Notes under the pieces: model-generated
What the model was told of the DNA's origin: nothing
The model's database searches: none
The model's input: only the letters and a program-made list of their open reading frames with translations
Translations under genes and position numbers: made by a program
Assembly (NCBI GenBank): GCA_023487615.1
Contig: JAMDBH010000112.1
Coordinates: forward strand, 1 to 7,030
Direction of reading: 5' to 3'
Origin: Gammaproteobacteria bacterium
Lineage (GTDB): Bacteria; Pseudomonadota; Gammaproteobacteria; SURF-13
Length of the DNA stretch: 7,030 nt
In this document: piece after piece, positions 1 to 5,283 of the stretch
How positions within the stretch are numbered: the first letter of the stretch is position 1
Layout: the number at the start of each line of letters is the position of its first letter

Positions 1-64
1 GCCAAAAATGCTTACGGCTATATCCGCTCTGGCGCCTATCTTGGAGCTGGGCAAAGTTGCGCAT
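1..64 (-). CDS. possible 5' end of an unidentified gene leaving the window
   Basis: On the minus strand an ATG at 64-62 opens a frame of 21 codons (MRNFAQLQDRRQSGYSRKHF plus one) that runs to the window edge without a stop. A purine-rich GGGAGGG lies 9 bases before the ATG, at a plausible ribosome-binding distance. The gene would follow flgN on the same strand. In related bacteria a PilZ/YcgR-type flagellar brake gene often sits there, but this fragment is too short to support any family. Plus-strand frames across the same bases are also open for 30 or more codons, so coding is uncertain. Bases 65-180 show no gene I can support. Confidence 0.2.
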   Translation of the reverse strand, partial: MRNFAQLQDRRQSGYSRKHFW

Positions 65-180
65 TTGGCTGGGCCCTCCCGTCGAAGGGTCTAATATGAG
101 GCCTTATCGGTAGTAGTGCCAATAAAATTGGCCCTGGCTAGCCTCAGATTGCATAGGCTGCCGGAGGGGGTGTCGGAAGC

Positions 181-660
181 TTAAGCCGTGGTAAGAGTGT
201 TGGGGAGATGCATGGAACGGGTCTTCCCTGCCGGGTCGTACAGCTCGGCATCAGGGCTGACACCGCGCAGGATAGCAAGCGCCCGCTGGATATGGTGACG
301 TCCGGCCTCCACGATGCCGCCGTTGACCTGATTCTGGTGATGGCATTTACCGCTGAGGCTGAGGAGCTGCTGCCACAACCGGTCGAGCCGGGGGTTATTC
401 TGCGCCTTGAGATACTGCTCCATCCCATGTTGCGTCGCAGGATAGCCGCCGGAGGTCAACAGGTGGTTGCGCTCCTGTTCCCAAGACTCTATTTTGGAAA
501 GCTGCTGTTGTTTATCCTGAGCGGCCTTTTCCAGCGCGCCGGCGTCATGCGCGGCAAGGGCCTCGCGCTCTTGCAGCAATAATTCCATGAGTCGGGATAC
601 GGCCTCGACCTCGTGCTGCAGGGTCACGCCCATCAACTGGATATGCTCAGTAGGATTCAT
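181..660 (-). CDS. flgN: flagellar export chaperone FlgN
   Basis: A 159-residue, mostly helical cytoplasmic protein of the usual FlgN length (about 140-160). FlgN binds the hook-filament junction proteins FlgK and FlgL and escorts them to the flagellar type III export gate; that role comes from the family. Seen here: a Glu/Gln/Leu-rich N-terminal helical region (about 10-65) with the LLLQEREAL and KQQQLSKIESWEQER stretches typical of the family, a second helical region (about 85-135), and a C-terminal ELYDPAGKTR segment (about 139-148) that is a common FlgN tail signature. It starts 18 bases after the flgM stop, so flgM and flgN should share the sigma-28 promoter at 1033-1059. The ATG at 660 has only a weak Shine-Dalgarno. 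No clear terminator follows it. Confidence 0.9.
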   Translation of the reverse strand: MNPTEHIQLMGVTLQHEVEAVSRLMELLLQEREALAAHDAGALEKAAQDKQQQLSKIESWEQERNHLLTSGGYPATQHGMEQYLKAQNNPRLDRLWQQLLSLSGKCHHQNQVNGGIVEAGRHHIQRALAILRGVSPDAELYDPAGKTRSMHLPNTLTTA

Positions 661-678
661 GAAGGTCAGCGTCCGGCG

Positions 679-993
679 TTAGGATTTAAGCAGTTTCTCG
701 AACTCGATCATTTTCTGCGCCACGCGCCCGGCATCCACCGTATAGTTGCCGTCCTCGATGGCCTTTTTGACGCCTTCCACTCGCTGAGTATCGGTCACGG
801 GCAGTGCGGAGAGAGTGTTCCCCAGGGCGCGTAGCCGTGCGGCGGTATCTGTCAGGGTCACCGTGTCGGACGAGGCGGGCTTACCCGTCTCCTCTTGGGC
901 CGGGGTAGGTTTGTTGCGCCCTGTATCTACCTGCGGCCCTTCCTTGGGATTCTTCAGGACCGTTATAGGTAAGCCATTAATTTCAATAGGCAT
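679..993 (-). CDS. flgM: anti-sigma-28 factor FlgM
   Basis: A 104-residue FlgM. The family binds sigma-28 (FliA) and holds it inactive until the hook is complete, when FlgM is exported and late flagellar genes turn on. The N-terminal ~40 residues are Pro/Lys/Thr-rich and low in complexity, as expected for the disordered export region. The conserved sigma-binding part runs from SDTVTLTDTAARLR (about 42-54) to the core RVEGVKKAIEDGNYTVDAGRVAQKMIEFEKLL (about 71-102). A longer frame could begin at a GTG at 1002, but that codon overlaps the AGGAG ribosome-binding site. The ATG at 993 lies 8 bases after AGGAG and is the better start. It is transcribed with flgN, apparently from its own sigma-28 promoter, which would give the usual negative feedback. 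Confidence 0.94.
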   Translation of the reverse strand: MPIEINGLPITVLKNPKEGPQVDTGRNKPTPAQEETGKPASSDTVTLTDTAARLRALGNTLSALPVTDTQRVEGVKKAIEDGNYTVDAGRVAQKMIEFEKLLKS

Positions 994-1001
994 GTCACTC
1001 A

Positions 1002-1006
1002 CTCCT
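1002..1006 (-). promoter_or_regulatory. Shine-Dalgarno of flgM that fixes the start codon
   Basis: AGGAG on the minus strand, 8 bases before the ATG at 993-991. An in-frame GTG at 1002-1000 overlaps the last base of this site and cannot be served by it, so flgM begins at the ATG and is three codons shorter than the longest frame. Confidence 0.8.
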
Positions 1007-1032
1007 AAAAATAGTACTTCTTCTAGCTCCAG

Positions 1033-1059
1033 TTAGCGGCAGATTTTACAAAAACTTTA
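1033..1059 (-). promoter_or_regulatory. sigma-28 (FliA) promoter of flgM-flgN
   Basis: The minus strand reads TAAAGTTT, 11 bases, GCCGCTAA, against the enterobacterial and pseudomonad FliA consensus TAAAGTTT-N11-GCCGATAA. That is 15 of 16 positions with the exact spacer. The predicted transcript start is near 1026, giving a leader of about 33 bases to the flgM ATG at 993. A sigma-28 promoter in front of the anti-sigma-28 gene is the known FlgM feedback arrangement. The -35 end lies 6 bases from the dispersed repeat at 1066-1203. Confidence 0.88.
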
Positions 1060-1065
1060 GCATTC

Positions 1066-1203
1066 TTAAGGAATCTCTGATTTATTCATGTTGAACCGCC
1101 AAGACGCCAAGAACGCCAATATTTTTCCTTACAATTCAAGCCTTTTTTCTTGGTGGCCTTGGCGCCTTGGCGGTTGGCGATATATTTTTCAGAGTTTCCT
1201 TAA
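1066..1203. repeat. palindromic CGCCAAG-type repeat element, copy 1
   Basis: An imperfect palindrome of about 138 bp filling the flgA-flgM gap. The outer ends pair as TTAAGGAATCTCTGA (1066-1080) and TCAGAGTTTCCTTAA (1189-1203), 14 of 15 complementary. Inner arms of 26 bases (1094-1119 and 1150-1175) pair at 22 of 26 positions and are built from repeated CCGCCAAG/CGCCAAG units. They enclose an AT-rich centre of about 30 bases. A second copy lies inverted at 2041-2153 with roughly 85% identity by eye. The left end is 6 bases from the flgM -35 box and the right end is 2 bases from the flgA stop. As RNA it would form a long hairpin just after flgA and could act as its 3' end. No coding capacity is seen. 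Similar CGCCAAG repeats are scattered in many bacterial genomes (from memory, not searched). Confidence 0.85.
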
Positions 1204-1205
1204 TT

Positions 1206-1937
1206 TTACATCTGTACCTTCACGATCCCAGGGGCCGCGATGACGCCGCCCACGATCCGCTTGGACACCAGGTTGCGCACCTTGATCGGCTGACCCAAGG
1301 CGCCGTCCTCGAGAGCTTGACCGGCCATGCGCACCTCTAATCCGCCCTCCTCGGCCAGTATCGTCACGCGCTCATCCCGGCGTACCATCCGGGGCGTATC
1401 CAACATCCCTGCGGCCACCGCCATGCCGCTCGAGAGGGGCCGTTTGAGCTGCTGGCCGATGGCCTGCCGCGAATCGGTCAAATAATCGGGCGGCAGACTG
1501 CCCGCGTCAAGCGTGGCGGTGGTGAGGTCTGCTTCACTCAACTGCGCTCCCCGCATCAGCGGCCGGGCCGCGACCACCACGGCGGTGGATATCTTAATCT
1601 TTACCGGGACATACACGGACCAGGGTTTTGCCCCCGGGCAGCGCACGCCGACAGTGGTGTTGCCATACTTCGAACTGCCAGGAGGCATAAAGGCCTCCAG
1701 AGGGACTTCGCAGGCGGTCAAGGCCAGGCGCACATCGAGCGGACCGGCTTCGATCTGCTGGGCCTGCTGTTGCCCCGGATTCCGGCTGACGAGGAAATCC
1801 TTCGCTGCGGCATAAATCGTATCCAGCGGCTGGATGCCTTCAGCGTGCACCGCTGCAATCCCGATCAGGCTAGCCATCATGATTCGCTTGGCTACAGTCA
1901 AATAATCGGCATTTGTCCTGGATAACTTTAGGGTCAT
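1206..1937 (-). CDS. flgA: flagellar P-ring assembly chaperone FlgA
   Basis: A 243-residue periplasmic protein. FlgA helps FlgI assemble into the P-ring around the rod. The N-terminus looks like a Sec signal peptide: charged residues, the hydrophobic MMASLIGIAAVHA, and likely cleavage after residue 32. Family features follow: LTACEVPLEAFMPPG (about 73-87), GNTTVGVRCPG (about 92-102) with the paired cysteines C76 and C100, PWSVYVPV (105-112), a SAF-like region (about 117-180) and the C-terminal GQPIKVRNLVSKRIVGGVI (about 215-233). The open frame extends upstream to a GTG at 2078, but that extension crosses a sigma-54 promoter and a repeat element. I therefore choose the ATG at 1937, although it lacks a good Shine-Dalgarno. 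The gene is divergent from cheV, and flgM follows on the same strand beyond repeat copy 1. Confidence 0.9.
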   Translation of the reverse strand: MTLKLSRTNADYLTVAKRIMMASLIGIAAVHAEGIQPLDTIYAAAKDFLVSRNPGQQQAQQIEAGPLDVRLALTACEVPLEAFMPPGSSKYGNTTVGVRCPGAKPWSVYVPVKIKISTAVVVAARPLMRGAQLSEADLTTATLDAGSLPPDYLTDSRQAIGQQLKRPLSSGMAVAAGMLDTPRMVRRDERVTILAEEGGLEVRMAGQALEDGALGQPIKVRNLVSKRIVGGVIAAPGIVKVQM

Positions 1938-2008
1938 ATTGGTAAGTAATTGAATAAATGTAAAAAATAGTTTCAACCTGAGACCCTCGGGAGCCTTCAT
2001 CAGGTAAA

Positions 2009-2024
2009 TGCAAAGGATATGCCG
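2009..2024 (-). promoter_or_regulatory. sigma-54 promoter of flgA
   Basis: The minus strand reads CGGCATA, TCCT, TTGCA. This has the invariant GG-N10-GC of sigma-54 promoters and matches GGCA and TTGCA of the consensus TGGCACG-N4-TTGCA. The predicted transcript start is near 1998, about 60 bases before the flgA ATG at 1937. It lies inside the longest flgA reading frame, which argues that the upstream codons are not translated. RpoN/FleQ-type control of flgA is known in Pseudomonas; the activator is not encoded in this window. Confidence 0.68.
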
Positions 2025-2040
2025 CATTTTTCTAAAGAAG

Positions 2041-2153
2041 CTCTGAAATATCGCCAACCGCCAAAGCGCCAAGGTCACTAAAAAAGGTTTTGAATTGTAA
2101 AGAAAAATCTGGCGTTCTTGGTGTCTTGGCGGTTCGGCATGAATAACTCAGAG
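2041..2153. repeat. palindromic CGCCAAG-type repeat element, copy 2 (inverted relative to copy 1)
   Basis: The reverse complement of this stretch aligns along its whole length with 1075-1194, with roughly 85% identity by eye and a few short gaps. It has the same terminal CTCTGA/TCAGAG, inner arms of about 24 bases (2056-2079 and 2111-2134) built from CCGCCAA units, and the same AT-rich centre with the shared core ACAATTCAA. It lies between the divergent flgA (sigma-54) and cheV (sigma-28) promoters. The pair brackets flgA with its promoter as an inverted-repeat-flanked segment of about 1.1 kb. No open frame of note lies inside. Confidence 0.84.
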
Positions 2154-2159
2154 TTTTTC

Positions 2160-2186
2160 TAAAGTATCCGATAGAGCTGCCGCCAT
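2160..2186 (+). promoter_or_regulatory. probable sigma-28 (FliA) promoter of cheV
   Basis: TAAAGTAT, an 11-base spacer, then GCCGCCAT. This is 7 of 8 matches to the FliA -35 TAAAGTTT with the exact spacer, and the GCCG core of the -10 GCCGATAA, but only 5 of 8 there. The predicted start is near 2193, about 30 bases before the cheV ATG, which has AAGGAG six bases upstream. The -35 begins 6 bases beyond the end of repeat copy 2, mirroring the flgM promoter at copy 1. Confidence 0.6.
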
Positions 2187-2222
2187 AGTCAGCAGAGATT
2201 ATTTCACATTAAGGAGCGTGCA

Positions 2223-3164
2223 ATGGCTGGGGTGATGGAGGGTGTAAATCAGCGTACCCGACTGGTGGGGCATAACCGTTTGGAATTGTTACTATTCCGT
2301 CTTGGAGGCAAACAGCGGTTCGGTATCAACGTGTTCAAGATTCAGGAGGTGATGCAGTGCCCACCACTTACCCATATCCCTAAGTCGCACCCGGTGATTC
2401 GAGGCGTGGCCCATATTCGCGGCAAGACAATTGCCGTGATGGATCTGGGCCTGGGCATAGGCAGACCGCTGCTAGCGATCGAATCCGGTTGCTTTCTCAT
2501 TGTGACAGAGTATAACCGCTCCACTCAAGGGTTCCTGGTGAGCGGGGTAGACCGCATTATCAACGTGAACTGGGAGAGCATACTGCCGCCGCCCGCCGGT
2601 ACCGGCTCCAGCAGCTACATGACTGCCGTGACCCACATGGACGACGAACTGGTCGAAATCATAGATGTCGAGAAGGTGCTGTCTGAAGTCAGTCCTTCTG
2701 CAGGTGTTGTCTCTCACGAGATCCGTGACAGCGGAATACCGGAACAAATGGCTTTGCAGCACGTACTGGTGGTGGATGATTCCAGTGTGGCGCGCAATCA
2801 GATTACCCATACCCTCAGCCAGCTCGGCATCCAATCCACCGTGGCGCGTGATGGCCGCGAGGGGCTCAATATACTCAAGGGCTGGGCCGCTGACGGCAAG
2901 CCGCTCAAAGAGCGTGTCACTATGGTCATTACCGACGTGGAGATGCCTGAGATGGATGGTTACACCTTCACAGCCGAGATCAAGAAAGACCCGCGGCTCA
3001 AGGATCTTTATGTGCTCATGCATACCTCTCTGAGCGGGGTGTTTAATAATGCGATGGTGGAGAAGGTCGGAGCCGACAAGTTCGTAGCCAAGTTTAAGCC
3101 TGATGAACTGGCTCAGGCCGTGCTGGATAGGGTAAAGGGGCAGGCTATACTGAAAGCTGCCTAA
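2223..3164 (+). CDS. cheV: chemotaxis coupling protein CheV (CheW domain plus receiver)
   Basis: A 313-residue cytoplasmic protein joining a CheW-like adaptor (about 18-158) to a CheY-like receiver (about 178-305). CheV links chemoreceptors to the kinase CheA, and phosphorylation of its receiver is thought to support adaptation. The CheW part shows the family's FGINVFKIQEVM (33-44) and IRGVAHIRGKTIAVMDL (59-75). The receiver has the acidic pair D185/D186 in VVDDSS, the phosphoacceptor D238 in ITDVEMPEMDG, the switch residue T268 in HTSLSG and the conserved lysine K290 in AKFKPDEL, so it should be active. Length is normal. AAGGAG six bases before the ATG supports the start. It is divergent from flgA, with a probable sigma-28 promoter. 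cheR follows 273 bases later. Confidence 0.95.
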   Translation: MAGVMEGVNQRTRLVGHNRLELLLFRLGGKQRFGINVFKIQEVMQCPPLTHIPKSHPVIRGVAHIRGKTIAVMDLGLGIGRPLLAIESGCFLIVTEYNRSTQGFLVSGVDRIINVNWESILPPPAGTGSSSYMTAVTHMDDELVEIIDVEKVLSEVSPSAGVVSHEIRDSGIPEQMALQHVLVVDDSSVARNQITHTLSQLGIQSTVARDGREGLNILKGWAADGKPLKERVTMVITDVEMPEMDGYTFTAEIKKDPRLKDLYVLMHTSLSGVFNNAMVEKVGADKFVAKFKPDELAQAVLDRVKGQAILKAA

Positions 3165-3211
3165 CCGCCGGGCGGCTAAAAGATTGAAGCTGGACGCCAG
3201 ACCCTTCGGGG

Positions 3212-3241
3212 GGCTGGGTGCTAGCCGGGTCGCACCCAGCC
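3212..3241 (+). terminator. strong hairpin after cheV, possible transcript end
   Basis: GGCTGGGTGC (3212-3221) and GCACCCAGCC (3232-3241) form a perfect 10-bp stem with a 10-base loop, 47 bases after the cheV stop. No T-run follows, so it is not a classical intrinsic terminator. It may be a processing or 3'-end stabilising hairpin, or a bidirectional block. It suggests that cheV and cheR are not simply one tight operon. Confidence 0.4.
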
Positions 3242-3295
3242 GGCGAAATCGTAGTATGATGGGGCGTTCAGCTATAAGTTCTATAATGCCTCAGA

Positions 3296-3350
3296 TTACT
3301 CAGGAGTCACGAAGTAAGGCTACAATGCTTATAATGTGACTCCTGAGTAA
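3296..3350. repeat. perfect 15-bp inverted repeat in the cheR leader
   Basis: TTACTCAGGAGTCAC (3296-3310) is exactly complementary to GTGACTCCTGAGTAA (3336-3350), with 25 bases between them. The loop contains one arm of a further 13-bp pairing with the cheR start region (see 3312-3429) and a TATAAT at 3330-3335. It could be an RNA stem in the leader, a protein-binding palindrome, or a remnant of a small repeat element. I do not recognise the sequence. Confidence 0.8.
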
Positions 3351-3429
3351 ATACCCTGTTTTACCTACCCCACCCTGTCCCGCCCCCTACATAGGGGGCG
3401 GGGACGTGGCGTGAAGTGTAGCCTTACTT
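3312..3429 (+). promoter_or_regulatory. candidate structured leader of cheR (loop to start-region pairing)
   Basis: AAGTAAGGCTACA (3312-3324), in the loop of the 15-bp stem, is perfectly complementary to TGTAGCCTTACTT (3417-3429). The second arm ends 8 bases before the cheR ATG at 3438. Forming it together with the 3296-3350 stem would make a pseudoknot-like fold. Forming it alone would cover the place where ribosomes load. No Shine-Dalgarno is visible in the 20 bases before the ATG. The pairing is seen; a role in controlling cheR translation is inference. Confidence 0.42.
3379..3402 (+). repeat. GC-rich 10-bp hairpin in the cheR leader
   Basis: CCCGCCCCCT (3379-3388) pairs perfectly with AGGGGGCGGG (3393-3402) around the 4-base loop ACAT. 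It sits between the two arms of the long-range pairing, 35 bases before the cheR ATG. There is no T-run after it. It is either part of a folded leader or a factor-dependent stop point. Confidence 0.6.
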
Positions 3430-3437
3430 ATTGACTT

Positions 3438-4280
3438 ATGAGTAATAAGCCTATCACCGCCACCGACTACGAAGACTTTAAGGTATTCCTTGAGCAGGCG
3501 TGCGGAATTTTACTCGGTGACAACAAACATTACCTGGTAAGCAGCCGCCTGAACCGGCTGATGTCCGAGTTCGCCATCCCGAATCTGGGCGAACTGATCA
3601 AACGGCTCAAGGCCAAACCGAATACTGCGCTGCAACACCGGGTGGTGGATGCGATGACCACCAACGAGACGTTGTGGTTTCGTGACGTTTCCCCCTTCGA
3701 GCTGCTCAAACAAGCGGTGTTGCCCGAGATTTCCCAACAGCGCGGCCGGCCGTTGCGTATCTGGTCGGCGGCCTGTTCTTCCGGCCAGGAGCCCTATAGC
3801 ATCAGTATCGCCATCCAGGAGTATCTGCAATCCAAGCCGGGCAGCCTACCCAAGGGTGTGCAGATTGTCGCGACGGATATTTCCCCGTCCATGCTGAAAG
3901 AGGCCGAGGAGGCGGTCTACGACAAGGCCAGCCTGGCCCGCGGGATCAGCGCCGACCGCAGACATCGCTTTTTTACTCCCAAAGGCGACAAATGGGCGGT
4001 CAGGCCAGAGGTTAAGTCCTCCGTCACGATCAAGGAGCTCAACTTGTTGAACAGTTACAGCGTGTTGGGCAAGTTTGATGTGATCTTTTGCCGCAATGTG
4101 CTGATCTATTTTTCCACTGCCTTAAAGATCGATATTCTGACGCGCCTGGCCGCAGCGATGCATCCGCAGGGCTATCTATTCCTTGGCGCCTCGGAATCCA
4201 TCGTCAATTACAGCGACGCCTTCGAAATGGTGCGCCATCCGAGCGGGGTGATGTACCGGCTTAAGAAAGCCGCCCGCTGA
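3438..4280 (+). CDS. cheR: chemotaxis protein methyltransferase CheR
   Basis: A 280-residue cytoplasmic enzyme that transfers methyl groups from S-adenosylmethionine to glutamates on chemoreceptors, the adaptation step opposed by CheB. The N-terminal helical domain (about 8-75) leads into the signature TTNETLWFRD (74-83). The methyltransferase fold shows WSAACSSGQEPYSI (109-122, SAM-binding loop), ATDIS (145-149, ribose-binding acidic residue), FDVIFCRNVLIYF (213-225) and GASES (250-254). Length is typical for a CheR without C-terminal extensions. An in-frame TGA at 3432-3434 makes the ATG at 3438 the first usable start, and the protein aligns in memory with family members from there. There is no Shine-Dalgarno. 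It sits between cheV and flgB as in Pseudomonas-like clusters. Confidence 0.95.
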   Translation: MSNKPITATDYEDFKVFLEQACGILLGDNKHYLVSSRLNRLMSEFAIPNLGELIKRLKAKPNTALQHRVVDAMTTNETLWFRDVSPFELLKQAVLPEISQQRGRPLRIWSAACSSGQEPYSISIAIQEYLQSKPGSLPKGVQIVATDISPSMLKEAEEAVYDKASLARGISADRRHRFFTPKGDKWAVRPEVKSSVTIKELNLLNSYSVLGKFDVIFCRNVLIYFSTALKIDILTRLAAAMHPQGYLFLGASESIVNYSDAFEMVRHPSGVMYRLKKAAR

Positions 4281-4295
4281 CCGGCTTTGTCTCTC
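4266..4295 (+). terminator. weak intrinsic-like terminator overlapping the cheR stop
   Basis: AAAGCCG (4266-4272) pairs with CGGCTTT (4282-4288) in a 7-bp stem around 9 bases that include the cheR TGA, followed by the pyrimidine-rich GTCTCTC. The stem is short and the T-run imperfect, so termination may be partial. A separate sigma-54 promoter follows for flgB. Confidence 0.35.
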
Positions 4296-4390
4296 TGCTT
4301 GCCGCTCCATGACCGGATTTTGCCGTCTTGGAGTAGGTAACCCTCCGACTTTCTCTGCTATCACCTTGTTCCTGCATATAATTTTCGTTA

Positions 4391-4406
4391 TGGCATAGGC
4401 ATTGCT
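4391..4406 (+). promoter_or_regulatory. sigma-54 promoter of the flgBCDE operon
   Basis: TGGCATA, GGCA, TTGCT has the exact GG-N10-GC spacing and 10 of the 12 conserved positions of TGGCACG-N4-TTGCW. The predicted start is near 4417, about 26 bases before the flgB ATG at 4443. A sigma-54 promoter before the rod/hook genes fits the known RpoN class of polar flagellar systems. It matches the promoter type seen before flgA. Confidence 0.8.
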
Positions 4407-4432
4407 TTATTTCCCACTGAAAAACTAAAGTT

Positions 4433-4436
4433 GAGG
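4433..4436 (+). promoter_or_regulatory. Shine-Dalgarno of flgB that fixes the start codon
   Basis: GAGG six bases before the ATG at 4443. The reading frame is open to a TTG at 4431, but that codon overlaps this site and would add only four residues (MRWG) not expected in FlgB. The ATG is therefore the start. Confidence 0.75.
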
Positions 4437-4442
4437 TGGGGC

Positions 4443-4853
4443 ATGCCGATAAACATCGATTCTGCATTAGGGATACACGCCGACGCTCTGGCGCTGCATA
4501 GTCGGCGTGCCGAGGTGTTGGCGAACAATCTCGCCAATGCCGATACCCCCCATTATAAGGCGCGCGACTTTGATTTTAAGTCCGCGCTGGCGCAGGCACA
4601 CGGCCAATCTTCTATCATTAGCGTGCGGCTGGTAACCACCCAGCCCGGCCACATCGCAGCCAATGCGGGCGCCAATCGTATTGATGCCGAATTGCAGTAT
4701 CGCATACCCAGTCAACCTGCTCTGGACGGCAACACCGTGGATACCCAGATCGAGCAGGCCGAGTTTACCCAAAACGCCATTCAATATCAGACCAGTCTTA
4801 CCTTTTTGAGCGGCAAGATCAGGGGATTGCTCACGGCAATCCGGGGAGACTAG
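4443..4853 (+). CDS. flgB: flagellar proximal rod protein FlgB
   Basis: A 136-residue rod subunit (E. coli FlgB is 138), exported by the flagellar type III apparatus and placed in the proximal rod. It starts [12 protein letters not shown], as FlgB proteins do. The flagellar rod/hook N-terminal signature is [16 protein letters not shown] (27-42), followed by the variable middle, DGNTVD (95-100) and the amphipathic C-terminal helix [18 protein letters not shown] (about 113-130) that packs with the N-terminal helix in the assembled rod. No cleaved signal peptide is present or expected. It is first in the flgBCDE operon under the sigma-54 promoter at 4391, and flgC begins 2 bases after its stop. 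Confidence 0.96.
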   Translation: MPINIDSALGIHADALALHSRRAEVLANNLANADTPHYKARDFDFKSALAQAHGQSSIISVRLVTTQPGHIAANAGANRIDAELQYRIPSQPALDGNTVDTQIEQAEFTQNAIQYQTSLTFLSGKIRGLLTAIRGD

Positions 4854-4855
4854 CC

Positions 4856-5275
4856 ATGTCATTATTCAAAATCTTCGATATCGCCGGTTCCAGCCTTAGT
4901 GCGCAGTCGCTGCGGCTCAATACCACGGCCAGCAATATGGCCAACGCCGACACGGTGAGCAGCACGCCGCAACAGGCGTACCGCGCGCGCCAGCCGGTGT
5001 TCGCCGCGGTGATGAGCGCCCTCGGCGGAGACCCGCAAGAAACCAATGTGGCCGTGAAGGTGCTGGGTATTGTGGAAAGCCAGGCGCCGGTGCGCAGCCA
5101 GTACGAACCGAATAATCCGCTTGCCGACGCGCGCGGCTATGTCTACACATCCAACGTCAATCCCATCGAAGAGATGGCCAACATGATTTCGGCCTCGCGC
5201 TCCTATCAGAGCAATCTCGAGGTCATCAACACAAGCAAGCAGCTCATGCTGCGCACCCTGGCGATGGGTCAATAG
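4856..5275 (+). CDS. flgC: flagellar proximal rod protein FlgC
   Basis: A 139-residue rod subunit, near the usual 134-147. The N-terminal rod signature is [13 protein letters not shown] (21-33). The FlgC hallmark [20 protein letters not shown] (83-102) is followed by [20 protein letters not shown] and the C-terminal helix [17 protein letters not shown]. FlgC sits with FlgB and FlgF in the proximal rod. GGGGAG in the end of flgB, 7 bases before the ATG, supports the start and suggests coupled translation with flgB (2-base gap). Confidence 0.97.
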   Translation: MSLFKIFDIAGSSLSAQSLRLNTTASNMANADTVSSTPQQAYRARQPVFAAVMSALGGDPQETNVAVKVLGIVESQAPVRSQYEPNNPLADARGYVYTSNVNPIEEMANMISASRSYQSNLEVINTSKQLMLRTLAMGQ

Positions 5276-5283
5276 GAGGGAAG

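Noticed and set aside
123..175. Short inverted repeat AGCCT/AGGCT downstream of flgN as a terminator
   Set aside because: The stem is only 5 bp around a 10-base loop and no T-run follows on the minus strand.
208..582. A 124-codon open frame on the plus strand opposite flgN
   Set aside because: It is the mirror of a well-supported flgN, has no family features, and no ribosome-binding site at its ATG. It is an overlapping frame in GC-rich coding DNA.
1094..1175. Repeated CGCCAAG units resembling a short CRISPR array
   Set aside because: The units are only 7-9 bases long, directly adjacent or separated by one or two bases, with no spacers, and are arranged as a palindrome. This is a hairpin repeat, not a CRISPR array.
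2472..3023. A 183-codon open frame on the minus strand inside cheV
   Set aside because: CheV is complete with all receiver residues on the plus strand. The antisense product is His-rich and unrecognisable, as expected for a shadow frame.
3282..3335. Two perfect TATAAT boxes (3282-3287 and 3330-3335) as sigma-70 promoters of cheR
   Set aside because: No acceptable TTGACA-like sequence lies 16-18 bases upstream of either, and neither has a proper extended -10. They are kept only as a possibility within the cheR leader finding.
4862..5272. A 136-codon antisense open frame covering flgC
   Set aside because: FlgC is unmistakable on the plus strand, and the antisense peptide shows no domain or start signal.
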